Part shown: positions 1-8,052 of the stretch, piece after piece
How positions within the stretch are numbered: the stretch's first letter is position 1
Layout: every line of letters begins with the position of its first letter
Assembly: GCA_963703015.1 (NCBI GenBank)
Contig: OY969779.1
Span: 1,364,001 to 1,428,000 of the forward strand
Direction: 5' to 3'
DNA: 64,000 nucleotides
From: Methanobacterium_B sp963703015
GTDB lineage: Archaea; Methanobacteriota; Methanobacteria; Methanobacteriales; Methanobacteriaceae
Position numbers and translations under genes: made by a program
The notes under the pieces: model-generated
The model's input: the letters and a program-made list of their open reading frames with translations, nothing else
What the model was told of the DNA's origin: nothing
Database searches by the model: none

Positions 1-417
1 GTAATAGAAACTGAAAAGGACAGATGGTATCTATTTAAAATCATAGATTCCATAATGGAGAAAAAAGCAACAATAAAACCCTGCCAAACAGATCTCATGA
101 ATTATGATAAATTGATTCTTTGCTGTCCTGTTTGGGCAGGTAAAACTCCAGCTGCAATTAACCAGTATATGTTTGAATTAAAAAATATTAAAGGCAAAGA
201 ATTTGGAGTTTTTGTTACCTCAGGAGGTAATAGATCCCAAATGGCAACAATACAAATGAGGGAATATTTGGATCTTCAAGGTATGAAATTTTCAGGCCAA
301 ATGAGGTTAATTACAAAGGATGTTGAAACAGGAAAATATGGAGAGATATTTCCACTCTTCACAGCAAAATTCAAGGATCCTAAATCAGAAAGCACTCAAA
401 ATACAGAAAAAACGTAG
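1..417 (+). CDS. Flavodoxin-like protein, 5' end outside window
   Basis: The reading frame is open from base 1 (18 codons before the first ATG at 55), so the start lies upstream of the window and this is a C-terminal part. The visible part has the flavodoxin-fold pattern: a strand ending in a CPVWAGKTP segment, then a strand with FVTSGGNR, both typical of FMN-contacting loops in the NAD(P)H oxidoreductase/flavodoxin superfamily. A role in electron transfer is inferred from the fold only; no partner gene is visible. The C-terminus (KSESTQNTEK) is polar and probably disordered. Which subfamily it belongs to cannot be told from this fragment. Confidence 0.7.
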   Translation, partial: VIETEKDRWYLFKIIDSIMEKKATIKPCQTDLMNYDKLILCCPVWAGKTPAAINQYMFELKNIKGKEFGVFVTSGGNRSQMATIQMREYLDLQGMKFSGQMRLITKDVETGKYGEIFPLFTAKFKDPKSESTQNTEKT

Positions 418-478
418 ATTTTCACGGCCTTACCAAATATGCTAAAAAAAAGGAAACATTTCCAGTTATAAGATCAAA

Positions 479-1699
479 TTAAGGATTTAATTCCATTGTA
501 AATGTTCTTTTGAAGAAATAATCAAACAAATATCCAAAATCAATACCAGATATTCTTTTTCCTTTAAATTTCTTATAAATATCCATTCTTCCTTCTTCCA
601 GCTTTTTTGAAGTGATACCATGTTTTATGGACAGGTCTGCTTCGATAAATGCTGCTAATTTATCACATGCTTTGATCAATTCTCCATCCAAGGGATAGTA
701 TTCATTTTTATTGTACTTATGGTTCATTTCCTTAAAATTGATCCCCTTCTTAATGGAATCCTCTATCCTAACCTTGTTTACAAACTCATCCATTGTGAAG
801 TAGTTCATTTCCCTCCTCCAGGATACAGGTAGAAGAGGCAGTAGCCGTGTTTTCATTTGATTCTCTTCAAATTCTTTAATTAAATCTTCAAGTCCCTTAA
901 CAGAACTTTTAACTGGGGATATAATATCCTTTGTAAGCACCTCTGGAAGGTCGTGGAAGAGTCCTGCAAAGAAATTATTGTAAAGTCTCTTTGGGCATGC
1001 ATCATTTTCCAGTGAAAAGAGGTAAGAAGTTATTGCAACTATGTACATGTGCCCCAAAACCGATGTTTTTGGAACACGTGGAGAATGGGCCCATCTCTCT
1101 TGAAACCTGAGTTGGCCACACAGATCAATGAATCCAAATGACTTCTTTTCAAGGGAAAGTTTCTGAACACCTATCAGATCATAATGATCCTCGATCTGGT
1201 TTTCTATCTCATCTTTAGTATCTTCAATGCCATAAATAAATGGAGATGAATGATAAATGATTCTAAACTCCCAGTTAGTAGCCAAATAATGTGCAGCTTT
1301 GAGTATTTTTCTTTCAAATTTGGAATATTCAGGATCAGAGAGATACCGTTTAAAATTAGCTTCAAATTGGGGTTTAAGACCTTTGAAATCCCCTTTCAAT
1401 TTAGATAGCACATGATCATTTAGATCCTTGGCCTTTTCCTCCATCATCTTATGGAATATTGGAGGTTTCAAATCAGTTAATATAGTTCTGTGTAAAAATT
1501 CAAAAATTCCACCTTCAATGAGTTTTTGCCAGTTTACATCAGCATTTCTGTCTTTTTCCTCAAATTTAGCAATTACATATGCTAAAACCATTTTATGTGC
1601 TTGTTTGTCTAGTTCTGTTAATTCTACTGGTCGAATATGATCGTTCCACCTATTCCTGCTAGCTGCTTCGTACAATCTTTCAATAAGATCTTCTATCAT
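479..1699 (-). CDS. HD-domain phosphohydrolase (YfbR/HDDC2-like)
   Basis: A 406-residue protein whose middle carries the HD metal-site pattern: His217 in SVLGHMYIVA, His249-Asp250 followed by Glu253 in GLFHDLPEV, and a late Asp in ACDKLAAFIEA. An RFQERW segment just before the first His resembles the conserved R-W region of YfbR-type 5'-deoxynucleotidases. The family hydrolyses phosphate esters of nucleotides. This protein is about twice the usual YfbR length, with an added N-terminal helical region of about 190 residues of unknown role, so the substrate is not assured. The start has an AGGTGT ribosome binding site. It lies downstream of mtd, separated from it by a terminator-like hairpin, so it is probably transcribed alone. 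Confidence 0.75.
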   Translation of the reverse strand: MIEDLIERLYEAASRNRWNDHIRPVELTELDKQAHKMVLAYVIAKFEEKDRNADVNWQKLIEGGIFEFLHRTILTDLKPPIFHKMMEEKAKDLNDHVLSKLKGDFKGLKPQFEANFKRYLSDPEYSKFERKILKAAHYLATNWEFRIIYHSSPFIYGIEDTKDEIENQIEDHYDLIGVQKLSLEKKSFGFIDLCGQLRFQERWAHSPRVPKTSVLGHMYIVAITSYLFSLENDACPKRLYNNFFAGLFHDLPEVLTKDIISPVKSSVKGLEDLIKEFEENQMKTRLLPLLPVSWRREMNYFTMDEFVNKVRIEDSIKKGINFKEMNHKYNKNEYYPLDGELIKACDKLAAFIEADLSIKHGITSKKLEEGRMDIYKKFKGKRISGIDFGYLFDYFFKRTFTMELNP

Positions 1700-1747
1700 G
1701 TTACACCTGTAAAATTATTGAGAAAATCTAAAAAATGAACAGTAAAT

Positions 1748-1784
1748 TAAAAAAAAATATTTAAACGACCAGAGTTGGCCGTTT
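1748..1784 (-). terminator. Hairpin plus T-run after mtd
   Basis: On the minus strand nine bases at 1776-1784 pair with 1763-1771 (one G-T wobble) around a 4-base loop. They are followed by a run of nine Ts. It lies between the mtd stop and the next minus-strand gene, so it most likely ends the mtd transcript. Archaeal termination depends mainly on the T-run; the hairpin may be incidental. Confidence 0.55.
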
Positions 1785-1795
1785 TGTAGGTATGT

Positions 1796-2626
1796 TTATT
1801 CTGGTTTGTCAGCTAAAGCAACTTTACTTAGAGTCTGGCCTTTTCCACCGTGAGGAGTCCTTACAACGGTGTCGTTAGCTTTTTCTATATCTCTTGCTTC
1901 AGATGCTAATTTAGCTGCTACACCTAACATTTCGTGAGCTGATGCAACTAAAGGTATGTACTTTTCAGCGTCCCTAACCATGAAACATCCTTCGACATCT
2001 ATGTCTGCCACTTTGGTTGCTATTTCGTATGCAGCCATTGCTTTTGCTTTTGCGTATGGGCTACTGAAAGCAGCTGTTTCGACAGCTTTATCCCTTGTTA
2101 TAACAACTTTAGGAAGTTCGAGAGTTTCTCCAGATTCAACTGCAGTTACTGCAGCATCGATTGTGTTCTGAACTACTCTGTATGCTCCAGTTAAAGCTAA
2201 CACTTTAATTACATCGGAGTTAAAAGATGCCATTTCTGTTGGATCAAGGAATTCTCTCCTTGCACCTATCATTGGGTCTGCTTTGACGATGATGTAGCCT
2301 AAGCCTTGTTCATCCATTTCGTCCTTGGATCTTAATCCTGGAGCGTCACCAATTATGATTGCAGGAACGTCTGCTGCAGATAATAATTCTCTAGCTTTAG
2401 CAGGGCCTGGTGCACCTGGGTTTGGGCTTATGAATATAACAAAATCTCTGTCCATTTCTAACATTAATGGTACAGCCTTCTCGATTTCTTCTGGGTTCAT
2501 TTTAGCCCCAGAACCAACTACACAAGTATCTATGTTTGGTCTGTCAGCCCTCTCATCAAGTAATAAGTCAATTACTGGGGAGGTACCGATGTTACCGCAT
2601 TTAATGATTCCTATTTTTACAACCAT
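1796..2626 (-). CDS. mtd: F420-dependent methylene-H4MPT dehydrogenase
   Basis: Catalyses the reversible oxidation of N5,N10-methylene-tetrahydromethanopterin with coenzyme F420, a cytosolic step of CO2 reduction to methane. Recognised from the N-terminus (VVKIGIIKCGNIGTSPVIDL), the SPNPGAPGPAKARELL segment and the DPMIGARREFLDPTEMA region, all characteristic of Mtd. The start at 2626 gives 276 residues, the usual length, and has GGTGAT five bases upstream; the in-frame ATG at 2650 would add eight untypical residues. A TATA-like CTATAAAAG lies about 65 bases upstream of the start. It is a single-gene unit closed by a hairpin/T-run. Confidence 0.97.
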   Translation of the reverse strand: MVVKIGIIKCGNIGTSPVIDLLLDERADRPNIDTCVVGSGAKMNPEEIEKAVPLMLEMDRDFVIFISPNPGAPGPAKARELLSAADVPAIIIGDAPGLRSKDEMDEQGLGYIIVKADPMIGARREFLDPTEMASFNSDVIKVLALTGAYRVVQNTIDAAVTAVESGETLELPKVVITRDKAVETAAFSSPYAKAKAMAAYEIATKVADIDVEGCFMVRDAEKYIPLVASAHEMLGVAAKLASEARDIEKANDTVVRTPHGGKGQTLSKVALADKPE

Positions 2627-2687
2627 TTTATCACCAGACTTGCTATTCAAATGATCTAATAAGTATTTTTTGATTTAATTTTTTTGA

Positions 2688-2704
2688 CTAAGCTTTTATA
2701 GGTG
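2688..2704 (-). promoter_or_regulatory. Putative TATA box of mtd
   Basis: Read on the minus strand this is CACCTATAAAAGC, a good archaeal TATA element in the only gap upstream of mtd. Placement predicts a leader of about 40 bases. No transcript start is known from the sequence, so this is inference. Confidence 0.45.
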
Positions 2705-2873
2705 TTGAGAAGGACGATATAAAGAGAACTAAAATTAGATTTGATATACCTATACTAATCCTTTAAAATTAGGAATAAATAAATTATTCATGGAATCCAA
2801 TCCAAAATTGATGTCTAGAACAAATTTAACGCCCAATATATGAGATTAATTGAATAAATTTGGGAGATATCAA

Positions 2874-3944
2874 TTATTTAAATTCAAATCTAGCATCCCA
2901 TATACTTCTAAAGCTTTGAATTCCACTTGAATTAGTTTTGAGTTGATCAAAATTTTTTATGATTTCAAGAGTAGTATTAACGGCAGTTTCACCATTATTT
3001 ACTAATTTTCCCCCATTGGGAGTTTTTATTTCTCTGACTGCATCTGCAATATCCTTAATTTCAGCAACTTCGATCCCTATTTCATGGGCCAGATCCACAC
3101 TTGCATGTTTCCTATGAAATCCAGCTATTTTAACTGCAGGGGTTGAAAGTACTCCTGCTTCTATGGTTAGACCCATACCAGCACCATATATTATCCCCTT
3201 AGAAGCCTTCATAAGTCCAGGTAACTCAACATACCCCTCTAAAACCTTCAAATTTGGGGATTTAATGAAAGATTTAACGTAAGACTCGTTGAACCTAAAT
3301 GGAACAACAAGAACATCGGTATTGAGACTTTCCACCTGACTTATAATATTTGGAACATCCTCACCCTTTACATCTCCACCTAAAACAAGTACATAAAATT
3401 CATCTACTGAGTATTTAGTTTTAACAGAATCAGAATCTTCCATTTCAAGTAGGTCCACGTAAACTGCCATGGGATAACCACCAATTGAATGGACATTTTT
3501 GAGGCCATACTTATCTACTACATATTCTTTATATTCAGGAGAAGGAACAGTGATTAAATTTGAAAATGCCAACATTTCTATTGGATTGTAAATGTCTTGT
3601 TCGATGTGTAAGTTGGGTATTCTAAGGATTTTAGCTGCAGCTATTCCTTTTCGTACATCCCCGGCATTTCCACATGTCATTAAAAGATCAATATCTTTAC
3701 CCCTTAGGAATTTAATGACTCTCCAAATATCCTCCATCACCAATGTAGCAATCTTAGAATTGGAACGTTTTTTAGCACCATGTCCCCTACTCTGGCCAAT
3801 GGAATGTATTTCTGTACAGTATTTACCCAATATTTCTTCAACTCCATGGCCATGGGTTAATCCAATGATATCAGCATCTAATCGTTGAATAATTGGTATA
3901 AATGCTTTTGCTGGGGCCATTTCAGCTAAAACTGCTATTTTCAT
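2874..3944 (-). CDS. GT-B/GT28-like protein of unknown function, downstream of cfbB
   Basis: A 356-residue protein with two Rossmann-like halves and features of the GT-B fold (MurG/UDP-GlcNAc 2-epimerase type): an N-terminal MKIAVLAEM strand, a central HIEQDIYNP loop, and a C-terminal GAGMGLTIEAGVLSTPAVKI segment like the nucleotide-sugar site of GT28/DUF354 proteins. I do not recognise the exact family and assign no reaction. The start at 3944 is chosen because GGAG lies seven bases upstream; the ATG at 3956 contains that GGAG. It begins 23 bases after the cfbB stop, so the two are probably co-transcribed, which hints at a link to F430 or cofactor chemistry but does not prove it. Confidence 0.65.
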   Translation of the reverse strand: MKIAVLAEMAPAKAFIPIIQRLDADIIGLTHGHGVEEILGKYCTEIHSIGQSRGHGAKKRSNSKIATLVMEDIWRVIKFLRGKDIDLLMTCGNAGDVRKGIAAAKILRIPNLHIEQDIYNPIEMLAFSNLITVPSPEYKEYVVDKYGLKNVHSIGGYPMAVYVDLLEMEDSDSVKTKYSVDEFYVLVLGGDVKGEDVPNIISQVESLNTDVLVVPFRFNESYVKSFIKSPNLKVLEGYVELPGLMKASKGIIYGAGMGLTIEAGVLSTPAVKIAGFHRKHASVDLAHEIGIEVAEIKDIADAVREIKTPNGGKLVNNGETAVNTTLEIIKNFDQLKTNSSGIQSFRSIWDARFEFK

Positions 3945-3967
3945 TGTTATCTCCATTATGTTTCGGT

Positions 3968-5323
3968 TTATGAATCTTTGCTGTGTGAGTTCCTTGTAAA
4001 ATTTAAACCAAACTGAGGACAGGCAGCCACATGGGTATGAACATAGCTTGCAACTGTGTTGTTTTCCATAAGCCCATCATTAGAACCATCAATTCCACGG
4101 CCCCTTAATATTTTAAAGGCATATCTAGGATTGTTTCCACCTACTTCAACCTTTGAATAATGAAATTCATGGCCTTTAAACTGTTCTCCTTTGTTTAGAA
4201 TGATGTTATCAGTTTGTGCTTCGGCAATAACATAACTCAATGCTTGAACATTCTTTGTCATGTTTGAAGGATATTTAAAAACATTGCACATTTCATGTCC
4301 ATTAATGGAGCTGGATAAATACATCAGTCCCCCGCATTCTGCATAAATAGGATTTGCATCATTGTGGAACTTGAGTATTGATTTCCTCATAGAATCATTT
4401 CTTGATAATTCTTTGGTAAATATTTCAGGGTACCCCCCTCCAATGTACAATCCATCCACATCAGGAATAGTTTCATCGTGAATCGGACTAAATGGTATAA
4501 TTTTAGCTTTATTTGCTTCTAATGATTCAATATTTTCTTTGTAATAGAAAGTGAATACTTCATCCATTGCTACTCCTATCCTAACTGGTTTTCGATTTCC
4601 TTCCTTCCAAATTGGTTCCCTTCCAGAAGGTAAATCACCAGAACCTTTCATTATAGATATTAGAGCATCTAAATCTATGTTGTTGGCCATTTCTTCTCCC
4701 CATTTCTCAATGGATTGGAGAATATTTTCACGTTCCACTGCAGGTACCAATCCCAGATGTCGTTGTTCTACTTTTATATCTTCTTTTCTAGTTATGCCCC
4801 CTATAACAGGAGTATCTGAAAGTTTTTCCACAGCCTCTTTGGTTTTTAAATAATGTTTTTTATTTTTAACATAATTTAAAATAACCCCATCGATCCTTAT
4901 TGATGGATCAAGAGTTTTAAATCCAATTACCACTGCAGCAGCACTTTTAACAAGACTTCGCGAGTTTAGAATCAGGATCACAGGAGCATTTAGGGCCTTT
5001 GCTACTGAGGCTGTGCTCCCAACATCTCCTAGTGGACTTATACCTTCATAAAGTCCCCTAACACCTTCAATTAATCCAATGTCTGATTTAGAGCTATTTA
5101 TTCCTCTTTCAAATGCTTCGCGAATTTGGCCATCTGTCATGAAAAAAGAATCTAAATTTCTGGAAACATTTCCAGTGGCTAAGCCATGATAGGTTGGATC
5201 TATATAATCAGGACCAGCTTTAAAGGGTTGGACATCGTATTCAGATGAAAGTGCGCTCATTATACCCGTAGAAATTGTTGTTTTCCCAACTGCACTTCCT
5301 GTTCCTGCTATAACGGCTCTCAT
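3968..5323 (-). CDS. cfbB: Ni-sirohydrochlorin a,c-diamide synthase
   Basis: A CobB/CbiA-family ATP-dependent amidotransferase that amidates the a and c acetate side chains of Ni-sirohydrochlorin on the path to coenzyme F430, the cofactor of methyl-CoM reductase. It has the P-loop GTGSAVGKTT near residues 7-16 and the family segment KAGPDYIDPTYH. The C-terminal glutaminase domain has GGGYPE near 295-300, the Cys nucleophile in YAECGGLMY (Cys330) and a GHEFHYS motif. The 451-residue length is normal. Cobyrinic acid a,c-diamide synthase (CbiA) is the alternative: the two are close paralogues and sequence alone leaves some doubt. Pairing with the next gene suggests an operon. Confidence 0.85.
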   Translation of the reverse strand: MRAVIAGTGSAVGKTTISTGIMSALSSEYDVQPFKAGPDYIDPTYHGLATGNVSRNLDSFFMTDGQIREAFERGINSSKSDIGLIEGVRGLYEGISPLGDVGSTASVAKALNAPVILILNSRSLVKSAAAVVIGFKTLDPSIRIDGVILNYVKNKKHYLKTKEAVEKLSDTPVIGGITRKEDIKVEQRHLGLVPAVERENILQSIEKWGEEMANNIDLDALISIMKGSGDLPSGREPIWKEGNRKPVRIGVAMDEVFTFYYKENIESLEANKAKIIPFSPIHDETIPDVDGLYIGGGYPEIFTKELSRNDSMRKSILKFHNDANPIYAECGGLMYLSSSINGHEMCNVFKYPSNMTKNVQALSYVIAEAQTDNIILNKGEQFKGHEFHYSKVEVGGNNPRYAFKILRGRGIDGSNDGLMENNTVASYVHTHVAACPQFGLNFTRNSHSKDS

Positions 5324-5407
5324 ACTATTTAGTGAGTGTTGATCTTATTTATAATTTGATTATTTTAGAAAAATTATAATTAATATCAACTCATAATATT
5401 TTTTATA

Positions 5408-6526
5408 ATGAACAGAATTAGAAGAATGGAAATTCTTGGAGAATCTGCCAAATACGACAGATGTAATTATGGAAATTACAATCCAGACAACTTTTTTTCA
5501 GAGAAATTACCCGGTGTGTATAATGCAACTAATCCTAACGGAGTTTGCATGCCGCTTTTCAAGGTTTTAATGACCAATAAATGTTCAAATGATTGTACTT
5601 ACTGTGTCAATAACTGTGCCAACAAATTCAACAGGGTGGAACTATCCCCCTCTGAACTGACATCCATCTTTCTTGAATACTACAATAATAAGTTGGTTGA
5701 AGGCCTTTTTTTAAGTTCAGGGGTTCCTGGAGATATTGACGTGTCCATGGAAAACATGGTTGAAGTCGCAAGGCAGCTCAGGATGGATCATGGGTATCAG
5801 GGTTACATTCATTTGAAGATACTGCCAGGATCATCCTATGATATGATTAAAAGGGCCATGAGTCTTGCTAATCGTGTCAGTATAAACATTGAAGCAGCTA
5901 CTTCTGAAGGGTTCAACGAATTATCCTCAACCAAAAATTTTAACACGGATATTTTAAGGAGGATGGCGTGGATTAAAAGGCTCATGAATAGGGATGAAAA
6001 TTTAGCACCCTCGGGTCACACCACACAGTTCATAGTTGGAGCTTCCCATGAATCAGATTCTGATATTTTAAAGAGAGTAAATTGGCTTTACAAGAAAATG
6101 GATATCAGACGAAGCTACTTCAGTGCTTTCAATTCCATGGAGGGTACGCCCCTTGAAGATCATGAAGAACCAGATCCTTTACGAACTGGAAGACTTTATC
6201 AAGCCGATCATCTAGTTAAATCATATAGATTCGATCTGAAAGAACTGACATTTGAAGAGAACGGTAACATGAACCTTGCTATGGATCCTAAATATGTTAC
6301 TGCAGTATCAAACATGAACATGTTTCCAATTGAGCTCAACACAGCAACTTATAAAGAACTACTCAGAGTTCCAGGTATTGGAAAAATCTCAGCCAGAAGG
6401 ATTATTGAATCTAGAAAGCGTGGAAAACAATATAAAAGTTTAGAAGAACTTAAAAATATAGGTGTAAATATTAAAAAAGCAGAAATATTTGTAAAACTGA
6501 AAAATTCTTATCAAACTACCCTTTAA
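5408..6526 (+). CDS. Radical SAM protein with C-terminal HhH, putative DNA modification/repair
   Basis: A 372-residue protein of the COG4277 group. The radical SAM cluster motif CX3CX2C is at Cys59, Cys63 and Cys66 (KCSNDCTYC), preceded by the family signature LGESAKYD at the N-terminus. From about residue 312 it has a helix-hairpin-helix region (LLRVPGIGKISARRII) of the kind that contacts DNA non-specifically. This pairing has led the family to be labelled a putative DNA modification or repair enzyme; no reaction is established. It may start at the inner Met7, which immediately precedes the conserved EILGESAKYD. It converges on the ParA pair, and the gap between them holds repeat cluster 1. 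Confidence 0.85.
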   Translation: MNRIRRMEILGESAKYDRCNYGNYNPDNFFSEKLPGVYNATNPNGVCMPLFKVLMTNKCSNDCTYCVNNCANKFNRVELSPSELTSIFLEYYNNKLVEGLFLSSGVPGDIDVSMENMVEVARQLRMDHGYQGYIHLKILPGSSYDMIKRAMSLANRVSINIEAATSEGFNELSSTKNFNTDILRRMAWIKRLMNRDENLAPSGHTTQFIVGASHESDSDILKRVNWLYKKMDIRRSYFSAFNSMEGTPLEDHEEPDPLRTGRLYQADHLVKSYRFDLKELTFEENGNMNLAMDPKYVTAVSNMNMFPIELNTATYKELLRVPGIGKISARRIIESRKRGKQYKSLEELKNIGVNIKKAEIFVKLKNSYQTTL

Positions 6527-6562
6527 ATTGATTGTTTTATTGTTATTAGCCTGTGATAAAAT

Positions 6563-6618
6563 AAGTATAAGTTATAACTTATAATATATAAGTTATAAGT
6601 TGGAACTTATAAGTTATC
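6563..6618. repeat. TTATAACTTATAA palindrome cluster 1 (candidate partition site)
   Basis: An 18-bp perfect palindrome, TATAAGTTATAACTTATA, lies at 6566-6583. A second 12-bp palindrome, AACTTATAAGTT, is at 6604-6615, with another half-site at 6593-6601 between them. The 9-mer TTATAAGTT occurs four times here counting both strands. The cluster sits between two convergent genes and touches the stop of the ParA partner gene, so it is unlikely to be a promoter operator. The same unit recurs at 7843-7876 and 24982-25022. Confidence 0.75.
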
Positions 6619-7039
6619 ATATATTTTTGTCTTCAAACACTTCCCAAAGTTCAGGATATTTATCTTTAACAGCATCCTCTATGAGTGAAGATGCTTCTTT
6701 ACTAATACTGAATTCTGGTTTAGTCTTTTTTAGTAATCTTAACACAGCAGCAGATTTAGCTGACCATAAAGATATTCTGGGGTTTTTATTAACTTCATTG
6801 ATAACACTGTCCACAAGGTCTTCTTGAATAGAGTTGTCTTGGATTTCAGATTTAGATCTTTTAGTGGTGCTCTGTATTTTAGGTGTTGTTTTACGATTGC
6901 TGGTTTTAGGCTTTGAAGTTCTAGAACTTGGTTTTACACTAGATTTTTGTGTTTCTTCAGGTTGCTTCTCTTCTTCGGGATCAATTCGTATTAATGCATC
7001 TAACCCCCTTCCAAGGGCACTTTCCTTTTTCTGAGTCAT
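6617..7039 (-). CDS. ParA partner protein with ParB-like N-terminal motif
   Basis: A 140-residue protein of unrecognised family. Residues 8-17 read ALGRGLDALI, matching the LGRGLxALI peptide with which bacterial ParB proteins begin and which activates the ParA ATPase. Nothing else of ParB is present: no ParB/Srx CTPase domain and no ParB helix-turn-helix. Residues of about 18-75 are a Lys/Ser/Thr/Gln-rich, probably disordered linker. The last 65 residues look like a compact helical domain (LWSAKSAAVLRLL, then FSISKEASSLIEDAV) that could bind DNA. It overlaps the parA stop by four bases (ATGA), so the two are translationally coupled. A SegB-like centromere-binding role is inference. Confidence 0.7.
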   Translation of the reverse strand: MTQKKESALGRGLDALIRIDPEEEKQPEETQKSSVKPSSRTSKPKTSNRKTTPKIQSTTKRSKSEIQDNSIQEDLVDSVINEVNKNPRISLWSAKSAAVLRLLKKTKPEFSISKEASSLIEDAVKDKYPELWEVFEDKNI

Positions 7040-7821
7040 TTATTGTCCACCATCCCATCGATCTTGATGATTTCTTTGGCCAGATCTACGTAAGCTTGAG
7101 AACCGCTTGATTCATCATCGTATATTATACAAGGTTTACCATGGCTAGGTGCTTCTGCAAGGGTAATATTTCGAGGAATAGTAGTCTTAAATACGTATTC
7201 AGATTGCCCAAAGTACTCCTTAACATTGCTGTATACATCCCTTCCAAGGCGCGTTCTTGAATCGTAGAGTGTGAGTAGAATGCCTTTGATTGGAGAAGGG
7301 CTTTTTAACCTTCTTTCCACCAAGTCTATAGCTTCTAACAAATCTGCCATACCTTCCAATGCATAAAATTCAGCTTGTATAGGTATTATAACACTGTCAG
7401 CCGCTACAAGACAGTTAATAGTCAAAATACCCAGTGAAGGTGGAACATCAATAAATATATAGTCATAATTTTCAGTCACGTCTTCCATTGCCAATTCCAA
7501 AATGGTGTGATATCCCACTTCCTTACTTAGTTCAATTTCAGCACCACTTAAAGCAATATTACTCGGTACAACATCAAGTCCTGAAACATCTGTTGAGACT
7601 GTTGCATCTTCAATAGTGTTAGAACCTGTTAAAACAGAATATATTGTGTTATCTACTTCATTTTTTTGTATTCCAAAACCAGTTGTTGCATTTCCCTGTG
7701 GATCCATATCCACAACAAGAACGCGTCTATCATTTAGTGCTAGGGCTGCTGCTAGATTTACTGCAGTTGTGGTTTTACCACAGCCCCCCTTTTGATTTAG
7801 TATTGCTATTATTTCGGCCAT
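7036..7821 (-). CDS. parA: ParA/Soj-family ATPase
   Basis: A 261-residue Walker-type partition ATPase. The deviant Walker A motif KGGCGKTT with the signature Lys is at residues 11-18, the Walker A' VVDMDPQGNAT follows near 40, and IFIDVPPSLG is the Walker B. These features fit Soj/ParA rather than MinD; there is no MinD-type C-terminal amphipathic helix. Such ATPases bind DNA as ATP dimers and move cargo or chromosomes. The start at 7821 is chosen for its GGAGG eight bases upstream; the track-style start at 7836 would place that signal inside the gene. Palindromic repeats lie between the likely TATA element and the start, suggesting autoregulation. Confidence 0.92.
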   Translation of the reverse strand: MAEIIAILNQKGGCGKTTTAVNLAAALALNDRRVLVVDMDPQGNATTGFGIQKNEVDNTIYSVLTGSNTIEDATVSTDVSGLDVVPSNIALSGAEIELSKEVGYHTILELAMEDVTENYDYIFIDVPPSLGILTINCLVAADSVIIPIQAEFYALEGMADLLEAIDLVERRLKSPSPIKGILLTLYDSRTRLGRDVYSNVKEYFGQSEYVFKTTIPRNITLAEAPSHGKPCIIYDDESSGSQAYVDLAKEIIKIDGMVDNK

Positions 7822-7842
7822 GTGGTCTGCCTCCATTAGTTA

Positions 7843-7885
7843 TTATAAGTTCTAAATTATAACTTATAACTTATAATATAAATAT
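7843..7885 (-). promoter_or_regulatory. parA promoter with TTATAACTTATAA repeats (cluster 2)
   Basis: Between the parA start and an upstream TATA-like TTTATATTATAAG (about 7873-7885, minus strand) lie three copies of the 9-mer TTATAAGTT/AACTTATAA: 7843-7851, 7861-7869 and 7868-7876. The 13-mer TTATAACTTATAA occurs twice in overlapping register at 7857-7869 and 7864-7876. The position over the expected transcript start fits an autoregulatory operator, a centromere-like site, or both. Confidence 0.65.
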
Positions 7886-8052
7886 TTATGTTAAATTCCT
7901 AGGCCATAACTAGGATAACAGATTAAATTAATTAAATTTCTAAAAATAATAAGGATTATATCCAATATATGGAGGAAAAATTAATCTTTACTCTAAAAAT
8001 AAATTTGAGAAGTTGATCTAACAAAAAAAATTAGAAAAATGGAAAAATAAGA

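Noticed and set aside
2325..2654. 109-codon open frame opposite mtd
   Set aside because: It overlaps the conserved mtd coding region and its promoter, with no supporting motif.
7036..7821. Reading parA as a sign of an integrated plasmid
   Set aside because: No integrase, replication initiator of plasmid type, attachment repeats or composition shift is seen around it; flanking genes are housekeeping.
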